From NCBI RefSeq assembly GCF_018860745.1, contig NZ_JAHKPY010000001.1:88747-152746 (forward strand): DNA of 64,000 nucleotides, in the 5' to 3' direction. The notes below the pieces were generated by a model. It was not told where the DNA came from. It ran no database searches and was given only the letters and a program-made list of their open reading frames with translations. Made by a program: the position numbers and the translations under genes. This DNA comes from Zobellia uliginosa. Its GTDB lineage: Bacteria; Bacteroidota; Bacteroidia; Flavobacteriales; Flavobacteriaceae. How positions within the stretch are numbered: position 1 is the first letter of the stretch; each line of letters starts with the position of its first letter. Below, in pieces: positions 17,978-26,319 of this stretch.

Positions 17978-18385
17978 AATTATAATTTGGGCATTATAAA
18001 GATAAACATAAAACATAAAAACCTTAACATAAATCGCTGATATGCAGCAATTTTAGACGTCTAAATCTTATTACGATAAAAGTTGAATTATTATCGACAA
18101 GTGAAATTTTTTAAAAAAATAGTATATAGTAGATACCAATAGGTAACCGATAAATGGTATAAAACCATATGAGATAGTGTAAGCTGTTAGTATGGCCTAT
18201 AAATTAGAGTGGATGGCTTTAATGTAGATTTTTATCACCTAGAGTATTATAAAAACCATTTCATTATGAAATACGCCGTCTTCGTAAAAATAGTATTAGC
18301 GGTATAAAGGATGTATTAGAATAAATTTTACAAATAGAAAATTAACTTGGTAGTCGAAAAAGAAGAATAGAACAGGAAGTAAAGA
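17978..18385. other. Non-coding AT-rich spacer
   Basis: About 400 bp between the diverged and the first repeated small-protein gene. No credible frame, tRNA or strong hairpin is visible. It contains no copy of the conserved left flank found before copies 2 and 3. Confidence 0.5.
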
Positions 18386-18625
18386 TTAAGCCATTTTAGC
18401 CTTGTTTCTTTTTGTAGTAAAAGAAAGCGCCTTAGTTACTCTAGCATTATCTCTCTTATATAAACGAGCAACCTCTACTGTGTTTTCAAAGCTAACTTCC
18501 TCAGTTGAAGTTTCGGTAACGATAGTCATTTCAATAGTATCGACTTTTACCGTTTCAGTAGCAGTTTGAGCTTGAGCAGTTACTCCGATAAAAAGAACAA
18601 ATATTAAAGTTGCGATAGTTTTCAT
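18386..18625 (-). CDS. Small secreted protein, tandem copy 1
   Basis: 79 residues. A signal peptide (MKTIATLIFVLFIG, cleavage likely after AQA at residue 19) leaves about 60 residues. The mature protein has two halves: an acidic, Thr/Glu/Val-rich part with alternating hydrophobic residues (beta-like), and a basic end RLYKRDNARVTKALSFTTK that ends in Met-Ala. It has no Cys and no known domain. Compared with copy 2 the coding sequence differs by one silent base (ATA/ATT for Ile). The function is unknown; a secreted adhesive, signalling or matrix peptide are all possible. Confidence 0.75.
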   Translation of the reverse strand: MKTIATLIFVLFIGVTAQAQTATETVKVDTIEMTIVTETSTEEVSFENTVEVARLYKRDNARVTKALSFTTKRNKAKMA

Positions 18626-18885
18626 GACTTGACGTTTTATATAATTAAAACGCCGCAGACCCCATTCTACCGAGGTTCCATTCGCTGAAAAACCCCTTAT
18701 TTTCGGTTATCCGCACAACTTCGGTTCAACTGTAAAAAACCATCGGTGAACGTAAATAACCCAAAAAACACTTTACCGAACCATTATGCTTTTTATCCGG
18801 AAAAAGTGATTTTAATTTCATAGAAATAAAAAGAAAACCCTTAGAGCAATATTAATGTTATTTTGATTTTTTTCAATTTTATTAG
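18626..18885 (-). promoter_or_regulatory. Conserved 5' control region of copy 1, with accga motifs
   Basis: This block is repeated nearly base for base at 19458-19717 and, up to 20466, at 20289. Read on the minus strand it carries three same-direction accga motifs (plus-strand tcggt at 18703, 18721 and 18743, spaced 18 and 22 bp) and one in the opposite direction at 18775. A short inverted repeat cgtttta-tataat-taaaacg (18633-18652) sits just before the ATG. No canonical TTG/TAnnTTTG promoter is visible, so an alternative sigma factor or an activator may be used. Confidence 0.5.
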
Positions 18886-19217
18886 ATTTTAATCCCTCAA
18901 TAAATATTGAACTTTTGAAAATTAATAAGTGAAGCAAAATGAATTAAGCCGTATATCTATTCTACACATTACAAGAACCTATTACCCTTTTTTAATAACC
19001 ACAGTAATTTAGATGACCTCTTTATAAAGTCTAAGCATAGAAATCATAGGCTTGCATAAAACAATTTGTTCTCCAACTAAATGAACTATGTGCACCGAAG
19101 TTGCACAACAAATAGTTTGTTTATGACGTAGAAAGATGTAAAGTGATATATAAATTACTATATATACTAAATAAGTGTATAGATATATGTGACGCTCGGA
19201 TAGTTTATAAAAATTGA

Positions 19218-19457
19218 TTAAGCCATTTTAGCCTTGTTTCTTTTTGTAGTAAAAGAAAGCGCCTTAGTTACTCTAGCATTATCTCTCTTATATAAACGAG
19301 CAACCTCTACTGTGTTTTCAAAGCTAACTTCCTCAGTTGAAGTTTCGGTAACGATAGTCATTTCAATAGTATCGACTTTTACCGTTTCAGTAGCAGTTTG
19401 AGCTTGAGCAGTTACTCCGATAAAAAGAACAAAAATTAAAGTTGCGATAGTTTTCAT
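19218..19457 (-). CDS. Small secreted protein, tandem copy 2
   Basis: 79 residues, identical in protein sequence to copy 1. It has the same signal peptide, acidic beta-like centre and basic C-terminus. The 5' region (19458-19717) is conserved with copy 1, and the 3' flank (19129-19217) is conserved with copy 3. Copy 2 is thus the only unit that matches both neighbours over its full length. Confidence 0.75.
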   Translation of the reverse strand: MKTIATLIFVLFIGVTAQAQTATETVKVDTIEMTIVTETSTEEVSFENTVEVARLYKRDNARVTKALSFTTKRNKAKMA

Positions 19458-20048
19458 GACTTGACGTTTTATATAATTAAAACGCCGCAGACCCCATTCT
19501 ACCGAGGTTCCATTCGCTGAAAAACCCCTTATTTTCGGTTATCCGCACAACTTCGGTTCAACTGTAAAAAACCATCGGTGAACGTAAATAACCCAAAAAA
19601 CACTTTACCGAACCATTGTGCTTTTTATCCGGAAAAAGTGATTTTAAATTCATGGAAACAGAAAGAAAACCCTTAGAGCAATATTAATGTTATTTTGATT
19701 TTTTTCAATTTCATAAGGTTTTGACCCCTTTTAAGTATTAAACTGTTGAAAAATTTACAAGTGAAGAAAAATAAATCAATACGTCAATCTATGCAAAGCA
19801 TTACCAGAAACTATTATTTATATCATAACCGTCGTAATACATATAATCTCTTAACAGAGTCTAAGTATAGAAGTCATAAGCTTTCATAATGCAATAGATT
19901 CTTTACTTAAATGAACTATGTTCTCTGTGGTCTTACCTGGAACAGTTTTAATTATGAAATAGAAAGATGTAAAGTGATATATAAATTACTATATACACTA
20001 AATAAGTGTATAGATATATGTGACGCTCGGATAGTTTATAAAAATTGA

Positions 20049-20288
20049 TTAGGCCATTTTAGCCTTGTTTCTTTTTGTAGTAAAAGAAAGCGCCTTAGTT
20101 ACTCTAGCATTATCTCTCTTATATAAACGAGCAACCTCTACTGTGTTTTCAAAGCTAACTTCCTCAGTTGAAGTTTCGGTAACGATAGCCATTTCAATAG
20201 TATCGACTTTTACCGTTTCAGTAGCAGTTTGAGCTTGAGCAGTTACTCCGATAAAAAGAACAAAAATTAAAGTTGCGATAGTTTTCAT
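20049..20288 (-). CDS. Small secreted protein, tandem copy 3
   Basis: 79 residues. It differs from copy 2 by one amino acid (Thr to Ala in the MTIV segment, about residue 34) and one silent base in the last sense codon. Its conserved 5' region is cut at 20466, where the sequence changes to unrelated DNA; the accga motifs nearest the gene are still present. It is first in the array in terms of transcription direction. Confidence 0.75.
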   Translation of the reverse strand: MKTIATLIFVLFIGVTAQAQTATETVKVDTIEMAIVTETSTEEVSFENTVEVARLYKRDNARVTKALSFTTKRNKAKMA

Positions 20289-20466
20289 GACTTGACGTTT
20301 TATATAATTAAAACGCCGCAGACCCCATTCTACCGAGGTTCCATTCGCTGAAAAACCCCTTATTTTCGGTTATCCGCACAACTTCGGTTCAACTGTAAAA
20401 AACCATCGGTGAACGTAAATAACCCAAAAAACACTTTACCGAACCATTGTGCTTTTTATCCGGAAA

Positions 20467-20842
20467 TCTAGTTCCTTTCTAGTTCAAAAATCTTCTCTTT
20501 ACTACTATGCATTAAATAAAAATTACTGTTTATGCTTAGTTCTATACATCCATCCGTTTCTTTTCTTTGAACTGTGAGCTTTTTAATCAACTCTTTCAAA
20601 ACCTACCTTTTAACTTATTCCAGATATAGCAAACCCCGGTCTACTTATCATGTATACCTTACAATTAATAATGATAACCCAATTCACTTGTAGTATTCTA
20701 CTTGCAATGGTACTCGATGAACGAACGATCCAGAGTGGACTTTTGACGAATATTAGTTAATATTATTGGAACGATAAGTCAAAATGAATAATTTGCAGGT
20801 TCTTTTGAAAAAGAAAATAGATTAATTTAAAATCACTGAATT
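20467..20842. other. Non-coding region between the array and the malectin lipoprotein
   Basis: 376 bp of unique DNA beginning at the abrupt end of repeat unit 3. No convincing gene is present on either strand. The only element noted is a possible promoter near 20766-20795. Confidence 0.5.
20766..20795 (+). promoter_or_regulatory. Possible promoter for the malectin lipoprotein
   Basis: TTG at 20766-20768, a 19-bp spacer and ATAATTTG at 20788-20795, one base from the TAnnTTTG consensus. It ends 47 bp before the ATG at 20843. Confidence 0.4.
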
Positions 20843-21868
20843 ATGAGACGTAATTTAATTACAAGATTTTTTCTGTTCTCAATGTTATTTGTATCATTTA
20901 TTATGGTACCCGTTGCCTGTAGCAGCGATGATGGGGGAACTGATGACAAAGAACAAACACCCGATCCGGATCCGGAACCGGAGCCAGAGCCAGCACCTGA
21001 ACCAGACCCAACAAACGAAAATACTATTATAGATGCTACTGCAGCTTCTCACGCCAACGGAATTAGCACCTCTACCATAACCGTTCAATTAGCAGATGCA
21101 GATGGCAATAAGCTTAAAGCCAGCGGTGGTGTAATAGTTTTATCAGCTACGGGATCGACCACAATTTCTGAAATTACCGATAATGCAGATGGAACTTACA
21201 CAGCTACTGTAAGTGGTGACGTAGAGGAAACAATTACTGTATCGGGAACATTGGATGGTACGGACATTACAAGTACTGTAGACATTACATTTAACCCGGA
21301 TGAATCTAATCCGGCACAAGAAGCATCACAGTCAACAGAAGCAGCTGGTCCTACTTTATTAAGGATTAATTGTGGAGGAGATGAAATAACTTTCGGAGAT
21401 GTTACTTTTCTTGCTGATCAATATTTTGACGGTCCTACCGAAGCTTATAACAACCCTAATGTGGACGTATCAGAAATAACGAATACGGATATGCCGGAGC
21501 TCTATATTACAGAGAGAATAACTGATAACACAGATGTTAAAGGCCCATTCTCTTATAAAATTCCGGTTTCCGATGGCACTTACACAGTTAAACTTTACTT
21601 TGCAGAAGTTTACTGGGGGGTTCAGAACCCAGAAGGACTAGGAGAGGAAGACGGTACCGGCCGTAGAGTCTTTAATATTTCTATGGAAGATGAAGCTATT
21701 TTTACAGGATATGATCTTTATAAGGAACATGGTGCTTTATCCGCCGGAAGCCGTATGTACGATGTTGAAGTTACAGATGGTGAGTTAACTATTACTCTTG
21801 AAGCGACAGTTAACAAGCCTAAAATATCAGCTATTGAAGTTTTTGGAACTGGAACAATAGGTTCGTAA
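20843..21868 (+). CDS. Surface lipoprotein with invasin/Big-like and malectin domains
   Basis: 341 residues. A lipoprotein signal ends at Cys26 (VPVACSSDD); the acidic residues after Cys resemble the surface-export signal of Bacteroidota lipoproteins. A Pro/Asp/Glu linker (about residues 37-57) follows. Residues about 60-155 resemble an invasin-type Ig-like domain (DADGNKLKASGGVIVLSA, DNADGTYTATVSG). Residues about 170-338 are a malectin-like carbohydrate-binding domain (LLRINCGG, YTVKLYFAEVYWG, GRRVFNI, ISAIEVFG). It probably binds glycans at the cell surface. It is followed by its own terminator, so it is monocistronic. Confidence 0.82.
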   Translation: MRRNLITRFFLFSMLFVSFIMVPVACSSDDGGTDDKEQTPDPDPEPEPEPAPEPDPTNENTIIDATAASHANGISTSTITVQLADADGNKLKASGGVIVLSATGSTTISEITDNADGTYTATVSGDVEETITVSGTLDGTDITSTVDITFNPDESNPAQEASQSTEAAGPTLLRINCGGDEITFGDVTFLADQYFDGPTEAYNNPNVDVSEITNTDMPELYITERITDNTDVKGPFSYKIPVSDGTYTVKLYFAEVYWGVQNPEGLGEEDGTGRRVFNISMEDEAIFTGYDLYKEHGALSAGSRMYDVEVTDGELTITLEATVNKPKISAIEVFGTGTIGS

Positions 21869-21891
21869 AAGAACATTTTAGATAACTTACT

Positions 21892-21932
21892 AATAGGTCT
21901 ATAGAGCTTAAGCTTTATAGACCTATTTTTTT
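21892..21932 (+). terminator. Terminator after the malectin lipoprotein
   Basis: Stem aataggtctata / tatagacctatt with an inner palindrome gagcttaagctt and a T-run; it starts 23 bp after the stop. Confidence 0.88.
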
Positions 21933-21992
21933 GAACCTTTATCAGTAAGGTTACGTATATAATTTATACTAATACAGAAAAACTACATTCAT

Positions 21993-22670
21993 ATGTTCAA
22001 ATTCATACTTATTATAACTCTATTTATAGGAGCTTCTTGCCAATCTCATGTTGAAAAGAAAAAACCTATTCAAGAATCTTTAGCAAAAAAAGAAATTGTA
22101 AAGTTAACCGCTCAAGACCTTGAAAATTTTGAAACGGCATATTTTGCAAGTGGTTGTTTTTGGTGTGTAGAAGCTATATTTGAAAGTGTAAAAGGAGTTA
22201 AGGAAGTAGTGTCCGGCTATTCTGGTGGTTCTGAAAAGAACCCGACCTATGAACAAGTTGGAGGTGGTTTAACCTCCCACGCAGAGGCTGTCAAAGTTTA
22301 TTACGACCCAAAAACTATTTCATATACCGCATTAGTCCAAGTTTTTTTTGGTTCTCATGACCCTACGACTTTAAATAGACAAGGACCAGACCGAGGTGCA
22401 CAGTACAGATCAGTTGCTTTTTATAAAAACGAGAAAGAGAAACAGATTATTGAAGGTTATATTAAAGCCTTAAAAGACCAAAACGTATACAATGGTGCTC
22501 CCATAACCACAGAGGTAACACAGTTTACTAAATTCTATGAAGCAGAAGATTACCATCAAGACTACGAACGTAAACATCCTAAAAACTCATATATTACAAA
22601 TGTATCTGTTCCTAGGCTAAATCGATTTAAAGAGAATTTTAAAGAATATTTAAAGGAAGATACGCATTGA
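21993..22670 (+). CDS. msrA: Peptide-methionine (S)-S-oxide reductase MsrA, lipoprotein form
   Basis: 225 residues. A lipoprotein signal (IGASC) ends at about Cys16, so the enzyme is exported and lipid-anchored, unlike the cytoplasmic E. coli protein. The active site GCFWC holds the nucleophile Cys55; the GYSGG, HAEAV and GAQYRS motifs of MsrA follow. It repairs oxidised methionine in envelope proteins. No MsrB domain is fused. It has a terminator downstream. Confidence 0.94.
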   Translation: MFKFILIITLFIGASCQSHVEKKKPIQESLAKKEIVKLTAQDLENFETAYFASGCFWCVEAIFESVKGVKEVVSGYSGGSEKNPTYEQVGGGLTSHAEAVKVYYDPKTISYTALVQVFFGSHDPTTLNRQGPDRGAQYRSVAFYKNEKEKQIIEGYIKALKDQNVYNGAPITTEVTQFTKFYEAEDYHQDYERKHPKNSYITNVSVPRLNRFKENFKEYLKEDTH

Positions 22671-22696
22671 TCAGTTGATTCTCTTTGAAATATACG

Positions 22697-22722
22697 CAGC
22701 CCCATTAGGGCTGTTTTTTTTT
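22697..22722 (+). terminator. Terminator after msrA
   Basis: Stem cagccc / gggctg around catta, followed by nine T residues, 27 bp after the stop. Confidence 0.88.
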
Positions 22723-22747
22723 ACAAGACTATAGATAAACAATTACG

Positions 22748-24166
22748 CTACTGTAGCATCACTTCACTGTATTGTGCATTTATGTTAATCGTCTTTTCTG
22801 TATCCTTCTGTCCTATTTTTCCTTTATAGACCATATTATTATGATTCGCCGTTTTACTTAGCTTTAAATAAGAAGGAACCGCAAATTCAGACGCAGTCCC
22901 GTTCATGTAAATACTCCCTTCCTTCTTTGGTAAATCACAAACAAACTCGGCATTTTGTAATGAAACATCCAAGGTATCAAAATCATCGGCTATACGTTGT
23001 ATCAACAACGGTCCAAAACTATTTGTTATGACAGCAGACTTAATAAGATTGTTTATACATACCTCCGATGATCTTACGCTTAAACGCAGATTTAAAACCT
23101 CTACTAAGCTCACATCCTCGGAATAATCTGCTTTCAGTTGACCAACATTCCATTTTTGCACACTTATAGGCGAATATGAAACCGCTACATTGGTTTCATC
23201 TCCATCTATAGTTGCGGCATATAATTTTGCATGAGAAAGTGTGGCATTCATATTGATGGTGTGTTCTGCCAGTTTAACCTCGCCATGACGCACATTCATT
23301 TTTATTTTAGTTGATTTTGGCATTCTTATTTTAATGGTCTTTTTCACTTTAAACTTCCTATTTTCGCTTCCTTTATTATAATAAAAGGTATTTGAACGGT
23401 GTTCATTATTGCGATTCATTCTTGCTTCTATCCTTTCTTCCATAACTTCAGCCTTCCTTTCCGCTTGATCGGCTTTTCGCTCTAACCTATCTTCCATTCG
23501 TTCATTCCGAGCTTCCATTCTTTCCTCAAATTCTCTTTCGTGTCTCTCGCGCATTTCCTCACGTTTCACTTCCATCTTTTGCTGCCATTCTTGCATTTCT
23601 CGCTCATAAGGTTCTCCAAAATTTTTCTGAAAATCCTCTTGCCATTTTCTCAGATAGGATTCCCCTTCTCTCTCAAATGCCTCATGATCAAAGTTTGGGT
23701 TTGGTGCTTTTGGTGGCATAGGGGGTTCTGGCGGCATTGGTATTTCCATTAATTCCGAAAAATAAAAATCAAAATTAAAGGCATCAACCTCTGGTATATC
23801 AGGCATTTCAATCTGTAAATCACCAATATGCACGAATGATTTAGACCATTCCTCATCGTTATTACTAACAATACTAACTTTTTTACTGTTTCCTAAAATA
23901 GAAAAACCTTCCTTTTTAAAATAGGCTTCCACTTCTCTATCCGTTGCACCTTCTAATGCTATAGTGGTTTCTATTTCAACTTGATTCTTATTCCATGTAT
24001 CAAACTCAATATCAGTGTAACTTGTATTAATATCTAGTATGGCATTATCCTCTACCTTAAAACTTTCCGTACTTCTCCTTTCTTTTTTTTGCCCATTGGC
24101 GCCTATGCTGATGAGGCATAGAACAACCATTAGGGACTTAAACACTAGCCTCTTTAACTGTTTCAT
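22748..24166 (-). CDS. Exported protein with long charged coiled-coil, third gene of the ECF operon
   Basis: 472 residues with a signal peptide (MKQLKRLVFKSLMVVLCLIS, cut near ANGQ). Residues about 30-110 and 285-472 are beta-rich and resemble the DUF4097-like adhesin fold (repeated short strands such as ILDINTSYTDIEFDTW). Between them lie a Pro-rich stretch (IPMPPEPPMPPKAP) and about 80 residues almost wholly Glu, Arg, Met and Lys, a predicted long single helix. It overlaps the anti-sigma gene by 29 bp, so it is translated with it. It may be the envelope sensor or target of the sigma factor; this is inference. Confidence 0.7.
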   Translation of the reverse strand: MKQLKRLVFKSLMVVLCLISIGANGQKKERRSTESFKVEDNAILDINTSYTDIEFDTWNKNQVEIETTIALEGATDREVEAYFKKEGFSILGNSKKVSIVSNNDEEWSKSFVHIGDLQIEMPDIPEVDAFNFDFYFSELMEIPMPPEPPMPPKAPNPNFDHEAFEREGESYLRKWQEDFQKNFGEPYEREMQEWQQKMEVKREEMRERHEREFEERMEARNERMEDRLERKADQAERKAEVMEERIEARMNRNNEHRSNTFYYNKGSENRKFKVKKTIKIRMPKSTKIKMNVRHGEVKLAEHTINMNATLSHAKLYAATIDGDETNVAVSYSPISVQKWNVGQLKADYSEDVSLVEVLNLRLSVRSSEVCINNLIKSAVITNSFGPLLIQRIADDFDTLDVSLQNAEFVCDLPKKEGSIYMNGTASEFAVPSYLKLSKTANHNNMVYKGKIGQKDTEKTININAQYSEVMLQ

Positions 24167-24722
24167 TTTTTGATGATTTTAATTGATTTAACTTTACTTT
24201 TAACTTTTGTAACATCTCCAGACGTAATTGCAAGTTTTTTACCATTGCGGTTATAGTCTGGTCATTAGGCCCTATTTCATTCAATTCTTTATTTAGTCTA
24301 CCATATTCATGGTTCAGTTCATTTAATTCTCCCATAAAACTGTCTATAAGAGCTTTGGTCTTATTTGAAACTTCAAGCCCAGAAATTTCTAGATTTATAC
24401 TCGCCATATAATAACTTTCAATCTTCTTTAAATTTGGCGAAAGATCTCCAAGAGATATTTTTTCTATTGAATTATCTATTTTCTTCTTTTCAACTACTGT
24501 TTCTTCCGAAACTACCGTATTTCCTTTCCACACGAAGAAAGCACCTAGCCCTATGATCAGCGCTACCGAAGCGGCAATTTTATGATAAGGCAATGTTTTC
24601 TTTTTTTGCTGTGGCAATGTCGCTTCCAATTTTTTAAGAAATCGTTCTTCATGGCCCAGTCTTAATTCTGGCCTATTCTGTTCATCATCGCTTTCTAAAA
24701 GCTTTCTAATATCTCTTGCCAT
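24138..24722 (-). CDS. Probable anti-sigma factor, single membrane span
   Basis: 194 residues. An N-terminal cytoplasmic part of about 47 residues is followed by one membrane helix (residues 48-66, IAASVALIIGLGAFFVW) and a periplasmic, helical C-terminus rich in Leu, Glu and Lys. No zinc anti-sigma motif is present. The position between an ECF sigma gene and an exported protein, with overlaps of 17 and 29 bp on either side, gives the functional assignment; sequence alone does not. Confidence 0.6.
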   Translation of the reverse strand: MARDIRKLLESDDEQNRPELRLGHEERFLKKLEATLPQQKKKTLPYHKIAASVALIIGLGAFFVWKGNTVVSEETVVEKKKIDNSIEKISLGDLSPNLKKIESYYMASINLEISGLEVSNKTKALIDSFMGELNELNHEYGRLNKELNEIGPNDQTITAMVKNLQLRLEMLQKLKVKLNQLKSSKNETVKEASV

Positions 24723-25248
24723 TATTCTTTTCTTTCAACACTTGTTTTAAATAGCCTTTGCCCCTTAGTAATCGTGTCCTACAGGCAGTTTCCGTTAGAC
24801 TCAATATTTGTGATATTTCCGCATGATCATACCCTTCCAATAAATACATCATCACTACATATTTATATTTTTCGGGTAACTCTTGCATTGCATCTTTAAT
24901 TTCCTTTACTGAAATACCATCATCTACAGACCAGTTTTCATCCGCAACTACAGGTAAATGACGTTCTTCAAAAGCAACGGTCTCATGTTTTCTGGACTTT
25001 AAAAAATCAATACATTTATTGATTACAATTCTTTTTAGCCAAGCTCCAAAAGTTACGTTGCCCTCATATTGTTCTATTCTTTGGAAAGCCTTTAAAAATG
25101 ACTCTTGAAGTATATCTTCCGCATCATCAGAATTTTTTACGTACCGCATGGCTACACAGAACATACCGTCACAGTATTGCCGGTACAGTTGTATCTGTCC
25201 CTTTCTGTTATTATTTTTACATTGTTCTACTACGTCAATCTGAAACAT
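24706..25248 (-). CDS. ECF-type RNA polymerase sigma factor
   Basis: 180 residues. Region 2 includes GMFCVAMRYVKNSDDAEDILQESFLKAF, written here only as key parts: RYVKNSDDAEDILQE with the polymerase-binding DAED. Region 4 is LPEKYKYVVMMYLLEGYDHAEI then a helix-turn-helix SLTETACRTRLLRGK. There is no region 1 or 3, as expected for ECF factors. It starts an operon with a membrane anti-sigma candidate and an exported charged protein, so it probably answers an envelope signal. Confidence 0.92.
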   Translation of the reverse strand: MFQIDVVEQCKNNNRKGQIQLYRQYCDGMFCVAMRYVKNSDDAEDILQESFLKAFQRIEQYEGNVTFGAWLKRIVINKCIDFLKSRKHETVAFEERHLPVVADENWSVDDGISVKEIKDAMQELPEKYKYVVMMYLLEGYDHAEISQILSLTETACRTRLLRGKGYLKQVLKEKNNGKRY

Positions 25249-25355
25249 TCTTTGGTTTCGTTGTCAGTTTTAGGTCTGTTCTATTATAAGGACGAAAGAA
25301 ATACGCTCGTGTTGCAAAAAACCCATAATTTTGTAAAGATTTTAATTAGAGACAT

Positions 25356-26261
25356 TTGAAACAAGTTACAATACAAACCGAAAACATTATCCTAATCGTC
25401 TTGGATTATGGTGCTGTCATTCAAAAATTATTAGTTAAAGGTACAGATGGAAATTACACAAATGTGGTAGTTGGCCTTAACTATCCTAGCGCTTACGAAA
25501 ACGATAAAAAGTGTTTAGGTGCTTGTGTGGGGAGGTATGCCGGAAGGATTTCGCAAGGTGGTTTTACTTTAGATCGCGAAAAATATCCCTTACATAACAT
25601 AAACGGCGTTCACTTACACGGGGGAAAGAAAGGCTTTTCTCAAAAAACATGGAAATTTGAAGAAGTTGATAATGGTCCTGAGCCATTTATAAAACTCTCT
25701 TATCTTAGTAAGCATTTGGAGGAAGGATACCCTGGAAACCTAAAAGTTACCGTGACCTATAAAATTGAAGACAATGCTCTAGTTATTGAACATAAGGCCG
25801 AAACTGACCGTACAACAGTTTTAAACCTTACGAATCACTCCTACTTTAAATTAGATTATGGAGAGGATATTGCTGATTATCTTTTACAAATGAATTGTAC
25901 GCATTATACGGAAAGTAATAGCGATCAATTACCTACCGGCAATTTTGCTTCGGTAAAAGGAACACCTTATAATTTTTTGGAAGAAAGACCAATAGGAAAT
26001 ACACCACTAGATATACCTTTCGCTATTCATCCCAAAACCAATCTGGCCGCTAGAATGAGTTCTAAAAAGTCTGGGATTACAATGACAGTGCAAACCAATC
26101 AACCCGCACTTGTTGTTTATACGCCGCCTGAATTTCCGGGAATCTGTTTTGAAACTCAAAATTTTCCTGATGCCCCTAATCAACCTAACTTTCCTAGTTC
26201 CGTATTGAGGCCTGGTGAAAAATATCAGAATTTAACCAAATATCATTTTTCGGTAAAATAA
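25356..26261 (+). CDS. Aldose 1-epimerase (galactose mutarotase family)
   Basis: 301 residues from a TTG at 25356 (no ATG fits). The family elements NGVHLHGG, the catalytic His in NLTNHSYFKL, and the catalytic Glu in CFETQNFPDAPNQPNFP are all present. It interconverts alpha and beta anomers of aldoses such as glucose and galactose. The protein is shorter than the usual 340-380 residues and has no signal peptide, so it is cytoplasmic. A TAATTTTG box at 25326-25333 may be its -10 element, although no well-spaced TTG is visible. Confidence 0.88.
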   Translation: MKQVTIQTENIILIVLDYGAVIQKLLVKGTDGNYTNVVVGLNYPSAYENDKKCLGACVGRYAGRISQGGFTLDREKYPLHNINGVHLHGGKKGFSQKTWKFEEVDNGPEPFIKLSYLSKHLEEGYPGNLKVTVTYKIEDNALVIEHKAETDRTTVLNLTNHSYFKLDYGEDIADYLLQMNCTHYTESNSDQLPTGNFASVKGTPYNFLEERPIGNTPLDIPFAIHPKTNLAARMSSKKSGITMTVQTNQPALVVYTPPEFPGICFETQNFPDAPNQPNFPSSVLRPGEKYQNLTKYHFSVK

Positions 26262-26268
26262 AATTAAA

Positions 26269-26300
26269 AAGCCCCAAAAAGCGTTGGCCTTTTGGGGCTT
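26269..26300 (-). terminator. Terminator between aldose epimerase and ohr
   Basis: Stem aagccccaaaa / ttttggggctt with a 10-base loop. On the minus strand it is followed by a T-rich tract, so it mainly ends ohr; it may also slow the converging epimerase transcript. Confidence 0.8.
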
Positions 26301-26319
26301 AACAAATAAAATGTTTCCT

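Larger units (their letters stand above)
18384..20466. repeat. Three direct repeat units of about 831 bp, each with one small secreted-protein gene
   Basis: Gene ends fall at 18386, 19218 and 20049, a period of 832 and 831 bp. Each unit has a core nearly identical at nucleotide level: about 18384-18885, 19216-19717 and 20047-20466. It covers the gene and its 5' region (about 260 bp in units 1 and 2; 178 bp in unit 3, which breaks off at 20466). Between cores the DNA is recognisably homologous but diverged (18886-19128 versus 19718-19960). A further block left of the genes (19129-19217 and 19961-20048) is almost identical between units 2 and 3 but absent before unit 1. The mosaic suggests tandem duplication followed by gene conversion of the cores. 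Confidence 0.93.

Noticed and set aside
18384..20466. CRISPR array or integron cassette array
   Set aside because: The period is 831 bp with genes inside the repeats, there are no short regular repeats or attC-like ends, and no Cas or integrase gene is near.
18384..20466. Insertion sequence copies
   Set aside because: The units contain no transposase and no terminal inverted repeats or target duplications that I can see.
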